Virus record (IMG/VR): IMGVR_UViG_3300020159_001345
Location: 1 to 22,361 of that record
Direction: 5' to 3' (one strand)
From: a virus
DNA length: 22,361 nt
How positions within the stretch are numbered: the first letter of the stretch is position 1; each line of letters begins with the position of its first letter. A program made the position numbers and the translations under genes. The notes below the pieces were generated by a model, which was not told the origin of the DNA, made no database searches, and saw nothing but the letters and a program-made list of their open reading frames with translations. Shown one piece after another: positions 14,401-22,361 of this stretch.

Positions 14401-16453
14401 TACTACTGATAATTCAGGGACAGGAACTGATGTTAATTGTACTGTTGACCAAAAACCTGACAATGTTTTTAAAGGTTCAAAAACTATTGCGTTAATTAAC
14501 GCGACAAGTGCGATGGCGTGTCGTAGAGTTCGTGTTAGTAATATTAAAATTGTTCCAAAACCAAAACCAACGGAGAACCCTGAACCTCAAAAAGAAGTTA
14601 TTAATCCGCCAATTGCGACAACAGGGACTACATCAACCGCACCAATTAAAAAACCTGAATCTACGGTTACAATTTCACAAGATGTTAGAGCGGGTATTTC
14701 TAAAAAAATATTAAGGTATATCTTATCGGAATGTGATTACTTTCAAGTAATTAAAGAAAATGACCCAATAATGTATGATTCATTTAGTGAAAAAATTAAA
14801 TATTTTAATCCTACGTTTCACTCAATGACACCTGAAGGTTTAAATTCTCGTTTAACATTCTTAAATCAATGTGTAAGACCTGGTGAAACAATACCTGTAA
14901 TTAGTGATAATCAAATTAAAAGTCCCGATGCGGTGAATACTTCATTTGGTGCTCCACCTGTATTAATACTTAGAATTGGTGACTTTTATCATACTAAAAT
15001 AATACCGGATAGTGTTTCGTTTACTTATGAACCATTACAGTTAGATATTAACCCTGAAGGTATTGGTGTCCAACCAATGTTGGCAAATGTTACTTTAAGT
15101 TTTAAAATGATTGGTGGGATGGGATTAAAAGAACCTGTTGACCAATTACAAAATGCGTTATCGTTTAACTACTATGGTAACACTGAAATATATGATGAAA
15201 GAGCGACAGCAACTGAAGATACGTCAGCTTTAGATAAGTATGTTGTTGATAGTATTGTTGCGAAATTACCACCGGTAACGGTGAAAAATGCAGTAACAGA
15301 ACCCGCAAATGAAGGTGCGTCAACTATTGGTGAGTTTAAAACGAGTGTTCCTGTTACAGGTGGTGAAACAGGTGAATTTAGTTATATGAAAATTATGGAC
15401 AAAATGTTTGATAATACTAAAACTTATTTTGAAAATACCGTGAATTCATTAACTGAACTTATGTCAAAAACAAATTATGCAATGTTACAATTAATTTGTG
15501 GTAAACGAAACTTTACTAAAGGGACTGTGTTTACTAAAGTGAGTTATACGGTTAATATTTTAGGTAAACCATCGTTTCAAGAAAATTTAGATAAGTTATT
15601 TACTAAAGTTAATCAAGATGTTAGGGATGAAAAAAACCCAATCTTAGTTGATTTAAAGGCTAAAGGGTTTAATGACCCTGTTATATTGAACATTTTAAAA
15701 ACAAATATAAATAAGTATATTAATGGTTTAAAAAGTGGTATATCGACAGATATTGCAACAGTTGTTAATAATAAAATAACAAATCAACAAGTTGAGATGG
15801 TTCAAACCATACGAAAAATTAATTATGTTAATTCAGGTAGTGATGGTAAAATATTAGAAAATGGTAGTGTGAAAATATATAACTTAACAAGTAATTTAGA
15901 TAAAGTTGAAACTGATTATTTTAAAGTGGTTACTGGTTTACAAAATTTTAACACACTAATAACTAATGAAAAAATATTACCACCTGAATATAAAGAAGAT
16001 GGTTCATTTACCTCACAAACTACTGATTTAGGAACGTTAGAAAGTAAAAGATTTTTCACTATTGTTGGTAGAATTTTTTCGGATAAAAATAAGCTTGAAG
16101 ATTTTAAGAAAAAAGTGATGACACAGAATTTATTATCGGTTAAAAAGCCTAAAAATTTAAATCGTCAGTTTGATAATATTGTTGATGATTTAGCTGACAC
16201 CTATAAAGATGAGATAAAAGAAGAAGATAAATTTTTTGAAAAGTTTAAGAAATCACCTGAATATAAAAAATATACAACAGGTGTAAACGATGTGTTGTTT
16301 AAAAAATCTTTACCAAGGATTGTAAATTTCACAACAGTCCCTAATCCAACAACACAAGCACTTAAAGAAACAAATTTAAAAAATTTATATGCGGGTGACC
16401 CATCAAAAATAAATGACCTTGGAACTTTTGATGGTAAAATTAAATTTAATTAA
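11417..16453 (+). CDS. Giant baseplate/hub-like protein with an OmpA-family domain, 1678 aa
   Basis: A multidomain virion protein directly after the tape measure, the place of T4 gp48/gp54 (tube initiator and hub). Residues 1-620 are not recognised. A tube- or hub-like beta region at about 630-705 holds GRIMWFPPYNLQF and GRPEPIYTYKSTSRTGSLQW. An OmpA-like domain spans about 820-1040: opening strand VDFAFYF (823-829), core G922-R940 (GSASAIAEVEYNRLLSERR), which aligns without gaps to E. coli OmpA GYTDRIGSDAYNQGLSERR, and a closing RRV (1036-1038). The R286-equivalent arginine is kept, but the D271-equivalent is Ser. A Pro/Thr linker (about 1048-1085) leads to a second hub-like domain with PPVLILRIGDFYHTKIIPDS (about 1179) and NPEGIGVQPM, and a long Lys/Asn-rich C-terminal part. 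The protein probably sits at the baseplate and may touch peptidoglycan. Function of the whole is inferred. Confidence 0.7.
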   Translation: MPNSTLSFASSSSFRDVLMAKNLASYSVTGVYTPPSGPLNYEISLTQSPVVDSPNDLIANDPYAKQLYPLNQFGPDGGYNIDITFNGPPLPVNSNQGPYNSINSKVLASGDLYLNVLPTSPAIKNIFLPPNAQYVNVFNVVDTQNNNQLFLPYPTTFVPSFYSPYEILISDNPTGDSGPLSNDSFLARLGSKQLRALFKERIDTEIYQNTVGLVNLESLQDPFEASMIASGKEPLIYRNWRITVPEFPVTRAVDFASRIAGTYWPVSFIPGDYFDENTVGGLQSRQTSVALNIGNQLTGGLLAPILNLSRNPSQLFLANTGNGQRSVLFKNLEYNRYQPGYKKEFGGILGIVSTIIDLAASLIKPNGTISGGYYVGSTNSEPSLLTSPTNAIPKNSYGEQVQAPVYGPSEMGILYEGNQSKLNFGLAGLSYTNSGSLDGGFLWTSKKYKANAGYSATPGGGNGSKDDAYKQISSYIEKDESTSVDFKENSILDNTQRLIDASDNVQGANRLKHVGNAINQVSKVFNDGYKEMTKGSQVVSYKDNTTGSDKGMEYCRVFTKDTPYFTYGDLQKTDGITTSGRRFTYSVLDNTYNLNIAPLKGNESTNIIQGGSDWNSTKGKVKKYMFSIENLAWRTSSRPGFTYEDLPICERGPNGGRIMWFPPYNLQFNDSSTADWNGTVFLGRPEPIYTYKSTSRTGSLQWKMIVDHPSVMNTIVEKQLKGASKQRIDSIIDSFFAGCVKYDIYELAIKFNTLPVSELYTLTTILNDPRKTNLETIGRVVQEIPKGNSDNGGSSTASVETDNSGKKDQPEDNSIKEFQDKYVDFAFYFENDIPGKNPQTTTSIDFEDIYKSYTSDDNISLYQKNADSVFKSGNVERNTTSFFNTIIKPNFDEFAGKDKNFITDAHDILSKGLGTITVEMEGSASAIAEVEYNRLLSERRISTITNFFKNKTIGDKNLGKYMEGPDATFKIVPKKGTGEQTVIPKTSINAGSGSGTTDNSGTGTDVNCTVDQKPDNVFKGSKTIALINATSAMACRRVRVSNIKIVPKPKPTENPEPQKEVINPPIATTGTTSTAPIKKPESTVTISQDVRAGISKKILRYILSECDYFQVIKENDPIMYDSFSEKIKYFNPTFHSMTPEGLNSRLTFLNQCVRPGETIPVISDNQIKSPDAVNTSFGAPPVLILRIGDFYHTKIIPDSVSFTYEPLQLDINPEGIGVQPMLANVTLSFKMIGGMGLKEPVDQLQNALSFNYYGNTEIYDERATATEDTSALDKYVVDSIVAKLPPVTVKNAVTEPANEGASTIGEFKTSVPVTGGETGEFSYMKIMDKMFDNTKTYFENTVNSLTELMSKTNYAMLQLICGKRNFTKGTVFTKVSYTVNILGKPSFQENLDKLFTKVNQDVRDEKNPILVDLKAKGFNDPVILNILKTNINKYINGLKSGISTDIATVVNNKITNQQVEMVQTIRKINYVNSGSDGKILENGSVKIYNLTSNLDKVETDYFKVVTGLQNFNTLITNEKILPPEYKEDGSFTSQTTDLGTLESKRFFTIVGRIFSDKNKLEDFKKKVMTQNLLSVKKPKNLNRQFDNIVDDLADTYKDEIKEEDKFFEKFKKSPEYKKYTTGVNDVLFKKSLPRIVNFTTVPNPTTQALKETNLKNLYAGDPSKINDLGTFDGKIKFN

Positions 16454-16455
16454 TT

Positions 16456-16782
16456 ATGGCGGGTAGACAATATTATAATAGGTATAATGATTTTGTGATT
16501 AATGGTCAACAAACGGTTGTTCCTTATGTTACATTACCAAGTAAAAATACTGATAAAAGATACATTTATAAAGTTGGATTATCTAGATTAGATAAAATAT
16601 CTCAACAACATTATGGAACACCTTATTTTGGGTGGTTAATAATGTTAGGTAATCCAAAATATGGGGGACAAGAATGGAACATTACTGACGGTTCTATATT
16701 GACAATTCCATTTCCTTTAGTAGCTTCATTACAGGATTATAACAATCAATTAGAAACTAGATTCTTTTATTATGGCAGGTAA
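16456..16782 (+). CDS. Baseplate wedge protein (gp53-like)
   Basis: 108 residues, shorter than T4 gp53 (196). It carries the LysM-like core YKVGLSRLDKISQQHYGTPY (about 39-58) then FGWLIMLGNPKYGGQEWNIT and SILTIPFPL, the gp53-type pattern of a short helix-strand motif closed by a 'TIPFPL' strand. It is expected in the baseplate wedge. It follows the stop of the giant gene by two bases (TAA TT ATG), and its own end overlaps the next gene by 11 bases (ATG 16772, stop 16780-16782). The tight packing suggests translational coupling and equal regulation of this baseplate set. The start MAGRQYYN is the first available ATG. Confidence 0.75.
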   Translation: MAGRQYYNRYNDFVINGQQTVVPYVTLPSKNTDKRYIYKVGLSRLDKISQQHYGTPYFGWLIMLGNPKYGGQEWNITDGSILTIPFPLVASLQDYNNQLETRFFYYGR

Positions 16783-19700
16783 CACGGAAAATGTATATGT
16801 AGATTTTGATTATAATAACATTATTATAGTTGACCCAAATAAAGTTGTTGATGAAAAAGGGACAATTAAGGAACGATTTGTTAAACAGGAAGACTTAGTT
16901 ATGTATGCTAATTTAGAGTGTCAGGTGTTTCCTAGAACTAAATTGGCTTTAGGGGTTGCTATTAATGATAGTATACAAACAGTTTCAATTGCGTCAATGA
17001 ATTTTATGTCACCTGGTGGTTCAGAGTATTTAAATAACGCTTATACTGATGAAATAACAGGTAAAGGTACTTTAAAAGGTAAAGGAGTTAATCAACCTAA
17101 TAAAAAAACAATTACTAATCCCAAAGACCCCAATGATACGTATATTAGACAAAATATGATGTCAAATGGTAAAGAAGCTACAACGGATAATGGTTTATTA
17201 GGTATTACTAGTATTAATATTAGACAAGGTTTAGATTTTATGCCAACGTTTGATATTACATTACAAGATATTAAAGGTAGAGCGTTATTTGAAGCGGGTA
17301 ATAGTTCACCATATGCTGCGTTTTTTAATATGCCTTACCCTATGTTTGAATTAACATTAAAAGGGTTTTACGGTAAAGGGGTTAAATATAAATTAATGTT
17401 AAGGTCTTTTAATGCTAGATATGATTATAATAGTGGTAATTTCAATGTTGATTTAAAATTCCATACATATCAATTTAGTATTATTGCTGAAGTGTCAATG
17501 GGTTATTTATTGTCGGCACCTTATATGTATAAATCTAATTTCTCAGTAACACCTAAGTTAGGTGGTCCGTCTAATGTTACTAAAATTAATAATGAAAATA
17601 CCTACAAGGGTTTTGAGAAAGTAAAAGAAGTTTATAATGAATATAAATCAAAAGGTTTAATTCCTGAAAATTTTCCATATTTAACTGTTGGACAATTAAG
17701 ATATAATATTGAGTATTTTGTTAAAAATGTTTTAGATTCATTTACTAAACAAAATTTAGATGCGTTAACAAATATTGAAATGTATCAAAGAGACATTGCT
17801 CAATTAAGGAAAGATGTTTATATGGCACAAACAACTTCTTGGGTTGAAACAAATCTTGATTTAAAAAATTACATAGTATTAAAAGAATTTGGTTTAGGTT
17901 CTGTTAATTCGTTGGTTAATCAGTCAACCGAAGTTATTAATAGTTTGTCGTCTAAAACAGGTGGTGGTGGTAATACAACACAAACACCAATTAAATACAT
18001 ATATACTTTTAAAAAAGAACTTAAAGACCCAAGTCAAAGAAGTGAGGCTAGGTCAAAACTTGAAGGTATCATTAAAGAGGCGGTTAAAAAACTTAACGAT
18101 AACCCAACATTAGGTGCTAACGGTACATATACCATTGATAATAAAAAAACCTCATCAAGTATTGCTGTTAAACTTAGTTACGATATGTTTGTTCAACCAA
18201 TTTTCACAAAAGAAGATGTTGATTTGATGAAAACGTATATGTTGTTTAAAAATACTAAAAAAGAACCTACTGACGCTGAACTAGTTGAATTTGAAATGGA
18301 TTTAGTTAAGAAAGGGGTTCTTAAAAATGAAGTTAATTCTACATACACTTTAAAAGACGGTGAAGCGGTACCTGTTACTGAATATTTCTTTTATGAAGGT
18401 AAAAAAAGTTTTACAGAATCATTAGATGATATTGAAAATCAATCAAAAAAGTTGAGAAAACAAATTGAGACTGAATTGAGCGATGCGTTATTTAAATTAC
18501 TACAAAGTAGTAATAGTGGAATTGGGTTTAAACCAACGATTAGAAATGTTCTTGCGGTTATTTTTGCGAATGGTGAGGCGTTTTTGAGAATGTTAGAGGA
18601 GGTTCATAAAAAGGCTTGGGAGGTTAGAATGGATGTTGATAGAAAAAAGGCGGTTTTAAACAGTTCAGTTTCAAATGCCAATCCTGATAATACAACACCG
18701 GGATTAAGTGCTGATGTTCCTGTTTATCCTTGGCCAACATTTTTAATACAAACAAATGGTGAGGATGGACATGAAAAATTTGAACCAAAATATCCTGGAG
18801 ATAGGGATGTAGTAACATTAACTAAGGGTTATGATTATAGTGTATGGCCTGAAGTTGAATTTGTTGAGGAGTTTAGTAATGCTTATACATCCAGAGGTAA
18901 AGGTGAAACATCGGCAGGTCCTACTATGAATTCAGTTACGGATGTTAAACGTATTACATTAAACGCTATTGAATTTCCAATAACAAATAATGTTTTTGAA
19001 AACAAAGAAGAAGTAAAATTCTTTTACGAAATCTTTGAAAGAATTATGTCGATATCAACTATGTCAAGATTAGGTAGATTAAACCATAATGTGTCGAGTA
19101 AGGATATCATAGCTAATTTAATTTCTGAATCGGAAACAATCAATATTAAGGAGAGTTTATCGAATGATAATCCATTTTTAATAAAGAAATTATCTGATTA
19201 TGCTTATTCCTCAAATAATTTTTTAAATGTTTTAAGACACATTTCAAATCAGGGTGTTGGTCTTAGTTGGCAAAACTATATTAGGGCAATTTATAATACT
19301 GTTTATATTAAAAATCAGAATCAATTTTCATTTTTTGATGAGGTGGTTTTAGGTTTATCAATGTCAAAACCTATTGTTAGTCTTGAAAATGAAACTAAAT
19401 TTAATGAATTGTTGACTGAGACGACGATAACTAATAATGTTGATTTTTTGGATGTTTATCCGTTTATTGATATTACTTGGATTAAGGATAAATTACCCGG
19501 AGGTAAAAACGTGTCACAAGTAAGTGAGGTTTTTAATACTACTAATACAATATCATACGATAAAAATTTAAAAGTATTAACTAATTTCACATCAAAACCT
19601 AAATTGATGCCGGTAACTAATTTTGTTTATAATGGTAATGTTAGTGTTCCTAAACCTGAAAGTTTTGCTCAATTAAAGGAGTTTTATACGCCAAGAATTA

Positions 19701-22361
19701 AACCTGATAAACAGTTAATTACTGAAGGTAATTTAGAGTATATTAATTATAGTGGTTATGTTTCTAACAAACAAACTATATCAATGTTAAACACGCCTTA
19801 TTTTGTTAACGCAATTCAAGAAGGGGTTAAACATTTTAGAGAGTATAACCAATATCCGTTTATATCTGCAGCGTATTTGTTTATTAACAGTTTACCATTA
19901 ACAACGTTTAGTGAGAAATTTAAAACATATGAATTAAATTCAGTAACAGAATTAGATTATGTATTTGGGACACTTAAAAAATTCGGGGCAATTCATAAAT
20001 TACCATATCCTTGGATTTTAAAGGTTGGGTCAATTTGGCATCGTTATAAAAAATATATTAATAATGGTGTTGACATCTTAGATGGTGTGTGGAAAAATTT
20101 TGATTACAAAGGTAATTTTGACCCTACGGCATCGGCTGCGACTAAAAACTATACTTTAACTATTGATGGTGGTGTTGTTGATATTATATTAGAAAAAAAT
20201 GCGACTTTTGGTGATGAAACATCTACGGTAATTAATACAGGTTTTTACCCGAAAGTTATTAATGACTTTAATTTATTCTATCAAGGATTTGAAGTGTTTT
20301 CAGGTTATACTAATACTGAAATACAAGAAGGTATTGATACGTTTAAAGTTGGTGTTAAATTTGTTGACGACACGTTAATCTCAGGTATTAAAGGGTTTGA
20401 TAAAAAATCACCAAAAAGAGATTTAAAAGTAATTCCGTGGAGTGTATTTGTCGAAGGTTTAGATGGAAAATCTACATACCCCCTACCTTCAATGGGTTCT
20501 GTAATGAATCAAGCAAAGAGTGAATGTTTTAAAGGGACTGAAATGAAGATTGAGTTGTATCAAAATCAGTCAATGTTTAATGGAACGGTAAGAAGTTTTT
20601 GGGCGTTACCGACCTATGGGTATTATGATAATAGTAAAGTGTTTAAACAAAACCCAAAACAATATTTAAAAGAGTTATTAGTTGTTGATGAAAATAAACA
20701 AACTCAAAATATTAAACAACCGAATTTCTCAATACTTGGGGATACAAATAGATACCACGATATTAGTGAAATCTTTTCAGTATTTGAAAAAGATATTTTA
20801 GATTTATTCGAAACTAAATTTTTAGATTTCTCTAAATCAATGTATGATATTAATGATAGTATTGATTATGGACTTAATTTTCAAAAATTAATGGTTGATA
20901 TGATGAAAATCCCCAAACAAACGGGGGCCACATCAACTGAGATTGTTAATAAGTTAATGACACAACAATTAGATAGTGTTAATCAAGCGATAACTAAGTT
21001 TTTAGAAACAACACAATATATTCAGTATGGTAATCCTGGAAATTACGATAGAAAATTATTTTTAACATTTTCTAATTATGAATTAACTGACCCATATGTT
21101 TGGGAAAAGTATGAGGTTGCAACTAAAAACGCATTACCAACTAACGGAGGGACTGTAACATTATCGGCATCGAAAAATGCGTATCCTAATGAATGGAAAT
21201 CCTTAGAGACTTATATTGGTTTCTCAAATGCTCCTTATTTAGAGTATAGTAATGATGGTTCATATATTACTGATTTCTTTGTTGATTTAAATGTTGCGTT
21301 TACGGAAGAAAACATTAAAAGATTTTCTCCAATGATTAAGATATACGCAACTCAAAAATTGAGGGATTATCTTGATAGTGCGGTAATTCCATCAAACGCT
21401 CCCAATCGTAACTCATATGCTGTTTTAACTGATGGTAATATTATCGAATTAATCCCTGGTGTTGAAGGTAAGGTAGCCCCTGTCTTGTATACACCTAATA
21501 AAGTTTTAATTACTAGTGGACCGTTAAGGAAGTTAAGTGGTAAAAACCCCGAAGATAAAATATTTAAACAAATGATTGTTAATTATTATGGGGAGTTTGG
21601 TTTAGACGATAATCCAATTGTTACTAAATATATAAGACCGAAAAATTTAATGAATAAAGTTCCATACAAATCTAACTTTAATTTTGAAAATTTTAAAAAA
21701 TTGGTTGATGAATATGTTAATGAATTATCAGGATTTCAGGATAGAACTTTAAATAATTTAATGTTACGATTACAGGTTATATTACCAAATGTGACAACAA
21801 CACCTGAACAAATTACAACATCAAATCTTGAATCAACATTAGGTAAACTTGAGTATTGGGAATCATTTAAAGCGTTAAATGATAAATGGATTGCTGGTTA
21901 TGAATTTAGTAATAAAACATTATTTGAAGATGTTTTAATGTTAGATAGGGCTTCACGAAATATTGGTGATGATATTTTAGTTGACATTTATAAATTGAAA
22001 GCAAGATTGGATACGTTGTTTAATGATAGTCCTCTTGTTGATATGTTATCGTTTAGTGAATCAATATTAATTGAGAACAATTTTGTGGTGATGAATTTAC
22101 CATCATATGTTAATTTTTATAATATTTCTGAAGTTAGTAAAAATGCTAAACCAAAATTAGAAAGTACAAGTGAATTTGCCAATACTTTATTTGGGACATT
22201 TTTAAATGTGGATACAAGACAATCAACACCTAAAATGGTTTGTACTTATGCTGGTAATTCAAGTCAACATTTAGATATTAAAAATATTGATTATAAATTT
22301 AGAGATGATGCGTTTGATATTAGAAAATCAGATAACCCATTAGTTGAAAATCAGATTGATA
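16772..22361 (+). CDS. Giant virion structural / baseplate protein, N-terminal 1863 codons (open at right edge)
   Basis: I read the frame from ATG 16772 codon by codon and found no stop to the end of the window, so the protein exceeds 1863 residues. The start MAGNTENVYVDFDYNN overlaps the gp53-like gene by 11 bases. An N-terminal beta-rich domain at about 145-260 has the pattern FDITLQDIKGRALFEAG, then PYPMFELTLKGFYGKGVKYK and FNVDLKFHTYQF, like a tail hub or tube-initiator barrel. Around 553-577 is a charged helical segment (LRKQIETELSDALFKLLQ). No lysozyme, transmembrane or collagen-like segment was noticed. T4 has genes 5 and 6 after 53, so a hub or wedge role is reasonable, but no domain proves it. 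The C-terminal fate is outside the window. Confidence 0.65.
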   Translation, partial: MAGNTENVYVDFDYNNIIIVDPNKVVDEKGTIKERFVKQEDLVMYANLECQVFPRTKLALGVAINDSIQTVSIASMNFMSPGGSEYLNNAYTDEITGKGTLKGKGVNQPNKKTITNPKDPNDTYIRQNMMSNGKEATTDNGLLGITSINIRQGLDFMPTFDITLQDIKGRALFEAGNSSPYAAFFNMPYPMFELTLKGFYGKGVKYKLMLRSFNARYDYNSGNFNVDLKFHTYQFSIIAEVSMGYLLSAPYMYKSNFSVTPKLGGPSNVTKINNENTYKGFEKVKEVYNEYKSKGLIPENFPYLTVGQLRYNIEYFVKNVLDSFTKQNLDALTNIEMYQRDIAQLRKDVYMAQTTSWVETNLDLKNYIVLKEFGLGSVNSLVNQSTEVINSLSSKTGGGGNTTQTPIKYIYTFKKELKDPSQRSEARSKLEGIIKEAVKKLNDNPTLGANGTYTIDNKKTSSSIAVKLSYDMFVQPIFTKEDVDLMKTYMLFKNTKKEPTDAELVEFEMDLVKKGVLKNEVNSTYTLKDGEAVPVTEYFFYEGKKSFTESLDDIENQSKKLRKQIETELSDALFKLLQSSNSGIGFKPTIRNVLAVIFANGEAFLRMLEEVHKKAWEVRMDVDRKKAVLNSSVSNANPDNTTPGLSADVPVYPWPTFLIQTNGEDGHEKFEPKYPGDRDVVTLTKGYDYSVWPEVEFVEEFSNAYTSRGKGETSAGPTMNSVTDVKRITLNAIEFPITNNVFENKEEVKFFYEIFERIMSISTMSRLGRLNHNVSSKDIIANLISESETINIKESLSNDNPFLIKKLSDYAYSSNNFLNVLRHISNQGVGLSWQNYIRAIYNTVYIKNQNQFSFFDEVVLGLSMSKPIVSLENETKFNELLTETTITNNVDFLDVYPFIDITWIKDKLPGGKNVSQVSEVFNTTNTISYDKNLKVLTNFTSKPKLMPVTNFVYNGNVSVPKPESFAQLKEFYTPRIKPDKQLITEGNLEYINYSGYVSNKQTISMLNTPYFVNAIQEGVKHFREYNQYPFISAAYLFINSLPLTTFSEKFKTYELNSVTELDYVFGTLKKFGAIHKLPYPWILKVGSIWHRYKKYINNGVDILDGVWKNFDYKGNFDPTASAATKNYTLTIDGGVVDIILEKNATFGDETSTVINTGFYPKVINDFNLFYQGFEVFSGYTNTEIQEGIDTFKVGVKFVDDTLISGIKGFDKKSPKRDLKVIPWSVFVEGLDGKSTYPLPSMGSVMNQAKSECFKGTEMKIELYQNQSMFNGTVRSFWALPTYGYYDNSKVFKQNPKQYLKELLVVDENKQTQNIKQPNFSILGDTNRYHDISEIFSVFEKDILDLFETKFLDFSKSMYDINDSIDYGLNFQKLMVDMMKIPKQTGATSTEIVNKLMTQQLDSVNQAITKFLETTQYIQYGNPGNYDRKLFLTFSNYELTDPYVWEKYEVATKNALPTNGGTVTLSASKNAYPNEWKSLETYIGFSNAPYLEYSNDGSYITDFFVDLNVAFTEENIKRFSPMIKIYATQKLRDYLDSAVIPSNAPNRNSYAVLTDGNIIELIPGVEGKVAPVLYTPNKVLITSGPLRKLSGKNPEDKIFKQMIVNYYGEFGLDDNPIVTKYIRPKNLMNKVPYKSNFNFENFKKLVDEYVNELSGFQDRTLNNLMLRLQVILPNVTTTPEQITTSNLESTLGKLEYWESFKALNDKWIAGYEFSNKTLFEDVLMLDRASRNIGDDILVDIYKLKARLDTLFNDSPLVDMLSFSESILIENNFVVMNLPSYVNFYNISEVSKNAKPKLESTSEFANTLFGTFLNVDTRQSTPKMVCTYAGNSSQHLDIKNIDYKFRDDAFDIRKSDNPLVENQID

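Noticed and set aside
1-22361. CRISPR arrays, tRNA genes, IS elements or integrases
   Set aside because: None were seen: no spaced direct repeats, no cloverleaf-like stretch noticed, and no transposase-like reading frame.

Overview
The window is an AT-rich stretch (roughly one third G+C by eye) from the virion-structure region of a large contractile-tailed (T4-like, myovirus-type) bacteriophage. The evidence is a recognisable tail sheath gene, a 162-residue tail tube gene, a T4 gp26-type assembly protein, a tape-measure-like gene and a gp53-like baseplate gene in one block on the + strand. Gene starts show almost no Shine-Dalgarno sequence and are preceded by A-rich runs. Leu and Arg are mostly TTA and AGA, and Ig-like or 'GxGY'-type beta modules decorate virion proteins. 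This fits a phage of Bacteroidota (Flavobacteriia-like hosts), but the host is an inference.

Layout. 1-840 (minus): the N-terminal 280 residues of an SNF2-type helicase running off the left edge. 888-2621 (plus): a neck-like protein, a 57-residue zinc-binding protein, and a gp15-like tail terminator/sheath stabiliser. 2618-2782 (minus): a 54-residue ribbon-helix-helix protein. 2907-6764: a 1285-residue tail sheath protein. 6831-7787: a HAD-type hydrolase with unusual helical ends. 7931-8419: tail tube. 8532-9438: a gp26-like tail assembly protein whose second half lies in the +1 frame, probably reached by programmed frameshifting. 9474-11372: tape measure. 11417-16453: a 1678-residue baseplate/hub-like protein containing an OmpA-family domain. 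16456-16782: gp53-like wedge protein. 16772-22361: a giant ORF of at least 1863 codons, open at the right edge.

How it fits together. The sheath and tube genes make the contractile tail. The gp26-like protein and its frameshifted form probably chaperone the tape measure encoded just downstream. The two giant proteins and the gp53-like protein probably build the baseplate. The gp15-like and neck proteins close the other end of the tail. Three rho-independent terminators (after the sheath, tube and chaperone genes) and a recurrent TATTTAT motif in front of most transcription units suggest that many genes are separate late units. The most interesting points are the OmpA-like domain in a baseplate protein, the T6C frameshift site before the tape measure, and the shared TATTTATA element.

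No tRNA, CRISPR, insertion sequence or integrase was seen. No gene-free stretch exceeds 300 bases.
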